Assembly: GCA_029549845.1 (NCBI GenBank)
Contig: JAKPIL010000014.1
Location: forward strand, 1-17,321
Direction of reading: 5' to 3'
DNA: 17,321 nucleotides
Source of the DNA: a bacterium
GTDB lineage: Bacteria; Patescibacteriota; Saccharimonadia; Saccharimonadales; UBA4665
In this document: piece by piece, positions 6,237-12,304 of the stretch
Position numbering within the stretch: the stretch's first letter is position 1
Layout: each line of letters begins with the position of its first letter
The notes under the pieces: generated by a model
The model's input: only the letters and a program-made list of their open reading frames with translations
Told to the model about the DNA's origin: nothing
Databases searched by the model: none
Translations under genes and position numbers: made by a program

Positions 6237-7892
6237 CTAGTACAGTGCCTCACCAATAGACTGGTTACTCACAATGTGCGATGCCCAATCTGAAAAATTC
6301 GTGGTCCACTCGTGTATTTCCATCTGTCCACTCGGAGTATTCTTATATTTTACATAGGCAAGGCGGTCTCCAACAGATACAATGGCGCCGTTTGCCATCT
6401 CGCTATTTGGCTGGGTGCTTACGATATGAAGAGTCCAATCTTGAAAATTCGACGAGAACTCATGGAACTCAAAGGTTCCGCTAGGAGTATTAGCGTTTTT
6501 GACAAAAACCATCTTCTCACCCCTTGCAATCACAAGCCCGTTCGACGCCTCGTTATCTGATTGTGCGGTTACGACGTGTGCTGCCCACTGCTGTAAATTA
6601 GAAGACCACTCATGGAACTCGATCTTTCCGAAGCTTGTATTTTTTGTTTTAACGAATACTAGCGTATTGCCTCTCGATATGATGTAACCGTTTTGGAGAT
6701 CTGACAATGGAAGATCTGTCACGCTGTGAAGTATCCATTGATTGGTTGTAGCATTCCATGCGTGAAGCTCAACAGTTCCGCTTGGCGTGTTTCCGTACTT
6801 CACAAGAACAAATCGACTTGTCCCACCACTACCACCATCTAAGCTAATAATTTGCGCAGCAGCAGGGTTAAAAGCAGGCTCTGGTGTCGCCAGGTGGCTC
6901 GTCCATGACTGGTAGTTTGTTTGCCACTGATGGATCTCGGCACACCTAGAGCCGGTGTTATTGGAAATTATGAGTCCAAGGGAGGTGACGCCATTAAGAC
7001 GCATGCCAGTCACGCGGAGCCCGGAGGAAGTCCCTGCGGGAGGGTTACTAAATGCTGCACATTCGCCAGCCTTCGTTGGTCCAAACCAACGTTCGAAGTA
7101 TGTGACAAAATTATAGCTACCACTATAGTATTGGCCGGTTGTGCCCGAAGCCGGGAGGCCATATAGCCCATTCGGATTGTTGTATGCATGGGGGGTGTAG
7201 CAATACAATGAAGAGCTTGCAGCGTTATCGATAAGAATCGTTGTGTATAGCGTACCCCTGTCATCATAGAATCTTACATTTTGACCTGGGTATAGGCTGG
7301 GGGAGTAGTAATTCTTTGCCGTGCCGCACACCCATGATGTTGAGTGAAACCAGTAGTCCATATTGCCGCGCGCACGTTCCATGTGAAACCGTAAAGTCCA
7401 CACACCATTATCTATCTGGTACAAAAATGTCGACACACCACACCCTCCGCTATCTGGGCAGCCATAGCCCATTGCCTGGTTAACTTGCCAGGAGGTGGGG
7501 TTTGGAGTTGTGACGAGACTTTGCTCCTTTTGTAGGGTGGCAAGAATCACTTGCGGGTTCATACCATAAATCTGAGCCGCATAGTAAATAATCGTAGCCG
7601 CCGAAACGGTTTGGCCACAAGGAGCGCCGGCGCTCTGATAGTACTGCTGTGACATGCCGGTCGATGCACAGTCAAACAGGAACGACATATTGGCAAGGCC
7701 ACTACCCTTGCTCACCAGGAAACTCTGGATAGCGGCGGCAGTCATAGATGAGCTATTGAGAAAGATTGCATTATCGATAATTCTATTGCTTGCATATGCT
7801 GCGAAGGCTACATTTGGACGCGCATAGCTATAAGTACCACTGATAACAATAGCAGAGAGACTTATTGCGATGAAAAGCCTATAGACCTTCAT
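6237..7892 (-). CDS. Secreted protein with possible lysozyme-like domain and 50-residue C-terminal repeats
   Basis: The 551-residue protein has a signal peptide (hydrophobic 6-20, likely cleavage after AFA at 29-31). Residues ~37-275 form a cysteine-bearing domain. Within it, IYGMNPQVILATLQKEQSLV (108-127) recalls the catalytic-glutamate helix of lysozyme-fold glucosaminidases and transglycosylases (candidate Glu123), and MGYGCPDSGGCG follows at 141-152. The C-terminal ~250 residues are repeats of about 50 residues (R1 ~296-347, R2 348-400, R3 401-450, R4 451-500, R5 501-551). Each has a VKxxNTPSG turn, a xxEFHEW strand and a final W-x-x-H-[IV]-V, as in beta-propeller or similar sheet proteins. 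Eight cysteines (75, 92, 145, 151, 189, 231, 278, 317) avoid the last four repeats. The start overlaps the upstream stop by four bases, with AAGG eight bases before it. I recall related proteins in Saccharibacteria. Enzyme activity is inference; a glycan-binding or adhesive role is an alternative. Confidence 0.8.
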   Translation of the reverse strand: MKVYRLFIAISLSAIVISGTYSYARPNVAFAAYASNRIIDNAIFLNSSSMTAAAIQSFLVSKGSGLANMSFLFDCASTGMSQQYYQSAGAPCGQTVSAATIIYYAAQIYGMNPQVILATLQKEQSLVTTPNPTSWQVNQAMGYGCPDSGGCGVSTFLYQIDNGVWTLRFHMERARGNMDYWFHSTSWVCGTAKNYYSPSLYPGQNVRFYDDRGTLYTTILIDNAASSSLYCYTPHAYNNPNGLYGLPASGTTGQYYSGSYNFVTYFERWFGPTKAGECAAFSNPPAGTSSGLRVTGMRLNGVTSLGLIISNNTGSRCAEIHQWQTNYQSWTSHLATPEPAFNPAAAQIISLDGGSGGTSRFVLVKYGNTPSGTVELHAWNATTNQWILHSVTDLPLSDLQNGYIISRGNTLVFVKTKNTSFGKIEFHEWSSNLQQWAAHVVTAQSDNEASNGLVIARGEKMVFVKNANTPSGTFEFHEFSSNFQDWTLHIVSTQPNSEMANGAIVSVGDRLAYVKYKNTPSGQMEIHEWTTNFSDWASHIVSNQSIGEALY

Positions 7893-8506
7893 TGGGCAAA
7901 CCTTACCGGGATAGAAACGTTATTTGATTCAACCCCTTGATCATCACTTGTAAATATATCGACTCGCCCATCGCTTGCTACCGTCTTGAAACTTGATACG
8001 CCAGAGAACTTTCCGTTAACTACGCTTAGTGTGCCCTGCGCAATGACTCCACTAATATTATCGATCAATCGAAAATTGACACGAGTGGCTGTTGACGCAC
8101 CCGAAAGTATTTGGCCAGTCAGCAGTACTTGATTATTGATTGGGCTGTATACGATAACTGAGCTTCCGTCGGAAGACCTGACCCAGGTGTTCTCTGCGGG
8201 TGGGGTTACGGTAGCCCCGTTATTGTCTGTTATGGTGCCTTCGTTAATGTTGGGCTTGGATGCTTCCTTTCGTGCAGAACCCGCAGTAAAGTCGTTCTGG
8301 GCAGAGGCTGCCGTGCTTGTTGTGGTCGCTGTTTCGTCGGTGTTTTCAGCGATTTTTGTCGAGCCTCCAAGCCAATTGAATAACTCAGTCCGATTAGTCT
8401 TTTCCGTCCAAAAGAGTACGGCCACCGTGAGTATCGAAATAATGCCAAGGGTTACTCCGAGAGCTGGCCACGCGGTTCTTTTTCTAGAGTAACGTTTTTT
8501 TTCCAT
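7889..8506 (-). CDS. Membrane-anchored protein with Gmad2/immunoglobulin-like C-terminal domain
   Basis: The 205-residue protein has a basic N-terminus (MEKKRYSRKR), one membrane segment (~13-33), then a Thr/Ala/Ser-rich linker (~50-107) that would cross the cell wall. A beta domain of about 85 residues (117-203) ends in VSIPVRF. The pattern of strands (ILSGASTATRVNFRLID, IAQGTLSV, GKFSGVSSF, VDIFTSDDQGVE) resembles the Gmad2 immunoglobulin-like domain, which is found in many Gram-positive surface proteins and whose exact ligand is generally unknown. No catalytic residues are apparent. Its stop overlaps the start of the secreted repeat protein (ATGA), so the two are co-translated and may act together, for example as an anchor or partner. 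The family match is by eye and of moderate strength. Confidence 0.72.
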   Translation of the reverse strand: MEKKRYSRKRTAWPALGVTLGIISILTVAVLFWTEKTNRTELFNWLGGSTKIAENTDETATTTSTAASAQNDFTAGSARKEASKPNINEGTITDNNGATVTPPAENTWVRSSDGSSVIVYSPINNQVLLTGQILSGASTATRVNFRLIDNISGVIAQGTLSVVNGKFSGVSSFKTVASDGRVDIFTSDDQGVESNNVSIPVRFAQ

Positions 8507-8528
8507 GGGTGCGAGATTCCTTGCAAGA

Positions 8529-8558
8529 ATTTTATCATAAGCGGCTCAAGATTGTCGA
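8529..8558 (-). promoter_or_regulatory. Promoter for the two exported-protein genes
   Basis: On the minus strand TCGACA (8558-8553) and TAAAAT (8534-8529) each match the sigma-70 consensus at five of six positions and are 18 bases apart. The start point would be near 8522, just ahead of AAGGAA, giving a leader of about 16 bases before the ATG at 8506. Confidence 0.5.
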
Positions 8559-8589
8559 ATCGTATCAGACGTTTAACTATCGTTACGTA

Positions 8590-8598
8590 TGCTATACT
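8590..8598 (+). promoter_or_regulatory. Extended -10 promoter for the YfhO-type gene
   Basis: TGC directly followed by TATACT (8593-8598) forms an extended -10 element. No good -35 is seen. Transcription would start about seven bases downstream, at or next to the ATG at 8606, giving a leaderless message; no ribosome site precedes that ATG. Confidence 0.45.
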
Positions 8599-8605
8599 TC
8601 ATCGT

Positions 8606-10936
8606 ATGCGAGTAGGGAAACGACTGCAGGATCATGTTAAGGCATGGTGCACCGTCCACAAAATAAGTCTGATAGCACTATGTGTGATCGGTGCAGTGGT
8701 AGTAGCTGGCAACGGGTTGTATCTATTTGGCTGGAGAGACCCAAACCCCACGCTACAGCTATCGGGATTGGCCGTTCAAGCCACGCCACGCGTTCTCGAG
8801 GGCGTAGACACAATCGACCCAAATAATGGCTTTACGACACAGGCACTTGGGTACGCTGCCGCAAAGGAGCTACTTAGTGGGGATATGCCCTTCTGGAATC
8901 ACTATGAGGGTATTGGCTCTCCGTTGGCGGGGGAGATGCAGTCTGCAGCACTTTCTCCTTTTACGCTATTACTTGCGCTTCCTGGAGGCTTACTTCTCAT
9001 GCACATAATACTTGAAGTAATCGCCGGATTTTTCACGTACCTCTTCTTGAAAAAGCTGAATTTTTCGGACACAGTCGCTGTTATTGGTGCTGCTGCCTTC
9101 GCTCTAAATGGAACTTTTGCGTGGTTGACAAACGCAGTCTTTAATCCTATCGCTTTTCTGCCTGTACTCTTCTATGCGTCAGAGTGCATCTTGTCTGCGG
9201 TGAAGAAACAAGAACGACGAGGCTGGGTCTTGTTCTCGTTGGGGCTTGCCCTGTCTTTGTACGCGGGCTTCCCGGAAACGGCGTTTATTAATGCACTGCT
9301 TGTCGGAGTATGGGTGATCTCACGTATCTTCGCTATTGAAGCGAAGCAGAGAATAGCGTGCTTAAGGCGCTTTGCGCTAGCGACACTTGTTGGTATTGCG
9401 GTGGCTGCTCCTATACTTGTAGCGTTTCTTGGCTATCTTCCGGATGCAAATATTGGCGGTCATGAAGGTGCGTTTGCACACGCATCCCTTAACAGGATGT
9501 CAATGCCCGCTCAAGTTATGCCATATGTCTACGGGACGCTTTCTGCGCAGTCAAGCTATGATGCGACAGGGTTCCTGTCATCGCACTGGGGGAGCATCGG
9601 TGGGTATATACCGGTGGTGCTGTTCTTTCTTGCGGTTGTTGGGCTGTTTGCGCCTACGCCCAGGATAGTTAGACTTGTGTTTGGTGTTTGGGTTTTTGCT
9701 TGTCTGCTCAAAATGTTTGGTTTTGGCCCGGCCGAATTCATTTGGAACATCGTGCCAACAATAAAGAATGCAGCGTTCTTCCGATATGCGACACCATCAA
9801 TATATTTCGCAGCAACGGTGCTTGGAGCCTTTGGGTTGCAGGCATTGCTTGACAAAAAAATTTCCCGGGGGCGGTTCGCGCTTGCAACGCTCGTAACACT
9901 GGGCACACTCACCGTGCTTACCTATATTGCGCACCAAGAAGTATGGAGGGTCAGCTCCGCCCCGTACTATAAGCACTTTGCGGTTGCTAGTGTAGTTTGG
10001 GCATTTGGGATTGTGCTTAGCATTGTATTTACGAGAATCTTTATCCGTAAAAAGTACCAAATATTCTTTGTAACAACTATTATTGCAGCAGATCTTCTTC
10101 TAATGTTTGCGATCCCTCATCTCTCAACTCCGGGCGTAAAAATTAGCGAGGCGCCAGTACGATTCCTGCAACAGAACTTGGGAAATAGCCGGTTCTATAC
10201 TCTTGGCCCTATTGCCCCAAACTATGGTAGCTTCTACAAGATTGCGTCAATCAACCAAAACGATCTACCAGTACCAATGGCTTGGTCTAACTACTTAACT
10301 AAAAATCTCGACTCAAATACAGATCCGATACTTTTCGTTGGTTATTTTCGCGCGAACCAAAATGGTCCAACAGCTTTTGATGAGTTTGTGCGTAATCAAG
10401 CGAACTTCCGTTATGTTGGGGTGAAATACCTTGTCACCATGCACAACCAGATTACTGTCGACCAAGCCTCGCAAGCCGGTATCCAAAAGGTATTTGAGAG
10501 TTTCGGCGCTGATATATATGAGGTTTCAAGCCCGTCTGCATATTTTTCTACCACAGCCCAGTGCTCTGTAGTCGAAGCGATATCACGTGACGAGGTAATG
10601 GTGAGGTGTGCTAGTCGAGGTAGCCTGACGCGCAAAGAGCTAAATTTGCCGGGCTGGAAAGTAAGTGTGAATGGTTCTACCGTGGCCGCCCAAACAGAAC
10701 AAGGAATATTCCAGAAGGTTAATCTTTTGAGCGGAGAGAGTAGGATAAAATACTCATATTTGCCACCGTACATGGGTCTTGCGTTCTTTGCCTTCTTCTT
10801 GGGTCTGGCAGTCATAGGTGTTGAATATTTTATACCTGAGCGTTACCGCAGGCGTCTCCAGGTAATAGCTGCGCAGCGCCTGCCATTTACTTCGAACCAT
10901 TCAAATATGAAGCAAAAGAGCAAGGGGAAGAAATAA
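8606..10936 (+). CDS. YfhO-family multi-membrane-span glycosyltransferase (GT-C type)
   Basis: The start is taken at the ATG 8606 (776 residues). A TTG at 8552 would add 18 residues, but it lies over the divergent promoter and upstream of this gene's own -10 box. After the first membrane helix (~20-40) comes the extracytoplasmic loop typical of YfhO proteins, with DPNNGFTTQALGYAAAKELL (71-90) and a GIGSPLAGEMQSA stretch (102-114). About ten further hydrophobic helices follow, including the GFPETAF segment. Next is a ~200-residue outside domain ending in the ELNLPGWKVSVNG strand motif, a last helix and a Lys/Arg-rich tail. In Gram-positives YfhO moves a sugar from undecaprenyl phosphate to lipoteichoic acid outside the cell. 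The next two genes encode the expected partners, a donor synthase and a GtrA-like flippase. The acceptor here is unknown. Confidence 0.85.
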   Translation: MRVGKRLQDHVKAWCTVHKISLIALCVIGAVVVAGNGLYLFGWRDPNPTLQLSGLAVQATPRVLEGVDTIDPNNGFTTQALGYAAAKELLSGDMPFWNHYEGIGSPLAGEMQSAALSPFTLLLALPGGLLLMHIILEVIAGFFTYLFLKKLNFSDTVAVIGAAAFALNGTFAWLTNAVFNPIAFLPVLFYASECILSAVKKQERRGWVLFSLGLALSLYAGFPETAFINALLVGVWVISRIFAIEAKQRIACLRRFALATLVGIAVAAPILVAFLGYLPDANIGGHEGAFAHASLNRMSMPAQVMPYVYGTLSAQSSYDATGFLSSHWGSIGGYIPVVLFFLAVVGLFAPTPRIVRLVFGVWVFACLLKMFGFGPAEFIWNIVPTIKNAAFFRYATPSIYFAATVLGAFGLQALLDKKISRGRFALATLVTLGTLTVLTYIAHQEVWRVSSAPYYKHFAVASVVWAFGIVLSIVFTRIFIRKKYQIFFVTTIIAADLLLMFAIPHLSTPGVKISEAPVRFLQQNLGNSRFYTLGPIAPNYGSFYKIASINQNDLPVPMAWSNYLTKNLDSNTDPILFVGYFRANQNGPTAFDEFVRNQANFRYVGVKYLVTMHNQITVDQASQAGIQKVFESFGADIYEVSSPSAYFSTTAQCSVVEAISRDEVMVRCASRGSLTRKELNLPGWKVSVNGSTVAAQTEQGIFQKVNLLSGESRIKYSYLPPYMGLAFFAFFLGLAVIGVEYFIPERYRRRLQVIAAQRLPFTSNHSNMKQKSKGKK

Positions 10937-10938
10937 CC

Positions 10939-11874
10939 ATGAAGGTAGCAGTACTAGTACCGTGCTACAACGAAGGCACGACAGTTGCTAGGGTCGTAAA
11001 AGATTTTCAAAAAGTTTTACCCGATGCCGAGATTCATGTTTTTGACAATAACTCAACGGACAAGACGGCAGAGCTGGCACATAATGCTGGAGCTGTAGTC
11101 CATTTCGTTATACGTCCCGGAAAAGGTAATGTGGTGCGACGCATGTTTGCGGACGTTGATGCGGACGCGTATCTCATGGTTGACGGTGACGCAACTTACG
11201 ATGCTCCTTCGGCACCAAAATTAATTAAAAAGCTAATAGATGAAGACCTGGACATGGTTGTTGGTTGTCGGGTTGAAGACTCAAAGGACAATAATAACTA
11301 TCGTTTGGGGCACAGACTAGGTAACAGATTGCTTACCGGCTCTGTCCAGAAGATGTTTGGTGGGCAGTTCACCGATATGCTCTCGGGCTATCGCGCTTTC
11401 TCCCGGCGCTTTGCAAAGTCATTCCCGGCGGAGTCCGGAAGGTTTGAGATAGAAACCGAACTTACTGTTCACGCTCTCGAGATGAAAATGGCTTATGGTG
11501 AAGTAGCAACTCCCTACTTCGAGCGTCCGATCGGCTCAGAAAGCAAACTCTCGACCTATAAAGATGGTATACGCATATTAAAAATGATTGCTCGCCTTTA
11601 CTCAAATGAAAGACCATCACGCTTCTGGGCGCTTGTCGGTTCGACCTTCATCCTTATTGCAGCTGTGATTATGATACCGGTGTTTATAGAGTACCTAAGC
11701 ACTCATCTTGTGCAGCGGTTTCCAACGCTAATCGTTGCGAGCGGCCTCGCAGTAGTTGGCGTGCTGTGTGCCACCATAGGGCTTGTTCTGCGTACGGTTA
11801 CTAAGGGCCGCAACGAGTCAAAGCACCTGGCATACCTACAGCATAAATCGGTGCGCAATGATCTCGGTCTCTGA
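10939..11874 (+). CDS. Polyprenyl-phosphate glycosyltransferase (DPM1/GtrB/CsbB-like)
   Basis: This 311-residue GT2 protein has VLVPCYNEGTTVARVV (5-20), DNNSTDKT (36-43), the VDGDATY metal-binding motif (81-87) and MLSGYRAFSRRF (147-158). These match enzymes that transfer a sugar from a nucleotide donor to polyprenyl phosphate on the cytoplasmic face. The two C-terminal membrane helices (229-252 and 262-285) are the GtrB/CsbB arrangement. The ATG lies two bases after the YfhO-type stop, with AAGGGGA ten bases upstream, so it is in the same operon. The product lipid-P-sugar would be flipped by the GtrA-like protein next door and used by the YfhO-type enzyme. Whether the sugar is glucose, N-acetylglucosamine or something else cannot be seen. 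Confidence 0.9.
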   Translation: MKVAVLVPCYNEGTTVARVVKDFQKVLPDAEIHVFDNNSTDKTAELAHNAGAVVHFVIRPGKGNVVRRMFADVDADAYLMVDGDATYDAPSAPKLIKKLIDEDLDMVVGCRVEDSKDNNNYRLGHRLGNRLLTGSVQKMFGGQFTDMLSGYRAFSRRFAKSFPAESGRFEIETELTVHALEMKMAYGEVATPYFERPIGSESKLSTYKDGIRILKMIARLYSNERPSRFWALVGSTFILIAAVIMIPVFIEYLSTHLVQRFPTLIVASGLAVVGVLCATIGLVLRTVTKGRNESKHLAYLQHKSVRNDLGL

Positions 11875-11878
11875 CATA

Positions 11879-12286
11879 ATGGAACGACTATCAGCTCGTC
11901 AATTACTCTTCTTCGGCATTGCTGGTGTTGTTGGTTATGGCATTGACGCATCAATCACGACGTTACTACACCCATACCTAGGCGTCTACGCTGCGCGTAT
12001 ACCCGCTTTTATCGCCGCAGCTACTGCGACGTGGTTTATCAATAGGAGCCTGACGTTTGGAAAGCATACCTCAAGACACACCTCGCTTTTCAGGGAGTAC
12101 ACTCACTACCTTCTTCTAATGGTTGCCGGGCTTGTTGTTAACTATGGTGCATACGTCGTAAGTATTATGCTGGTCGGTAATATCCCCCACGCCGTACTCA
12201 TATGCGTTGCAATCGGTAGTCTAGCTGGTATGCTGGTAAACTTTGTAGTATCCAAAAAGTTTATCTTTACAAACTCGTCAGAATAG
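11879..12286 (+). CDS. GtrA-like flippase for polyprenyl-phosphate-linked sugar
   Basis: This small four-helix membrane protein (135 residues, usual for GtrA) has helices near 8-26, 36-54, 78-98 and 105-124. It carries GIAGVVGYGIDASITTLL, FINRSLTF after the second helix and NFVVSKKFIF near the end, the standard GtrA landmarks. I place the start at ATG 11879, four bases after the preceding stop. An in-frame ATG at 11858 would give 142 residues and a 17-base overlap. Neither has a Shine-Dalgarno sequence, so translation probably depends on coupling. GtrA proteins are thought to flip the lipid-linked sugar made by the adjacent GtrB-like enzyme. The gene order here supports that role. Confidence 0.87.
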   Translation: MERLSARQLLFFGIAGVVGYGIDASITTLLHPYLGVYAARIPAFIAAATATWFINRSLTFGKHTSRHTSLFREYTHYLLLMVAGLVVNYGAYVVSIMLVGNIPHAVLICVAIGSLAGMLVNFVVSKKFIFTNSSE

Positions 12287-12304
12287 GCACTTGGGGTCGT
12301 TATT

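Noticed and set aside
6240..7007. Tandem DNA repeat or CRISPR-like array in the region of the 50-residue repeats
   Set aside because: The periodicity is at the protein level. The underlying bases have diverged and there are no short identical repeats with unique spacers.
8552..8605. TTG start adding 18 residues to the YfhO-type protein
   Set aside because: It lies upstream of the gene's own predicted -10 box and overlaps the opposite promoter; no Shine-Dalgarno sequence was seen.
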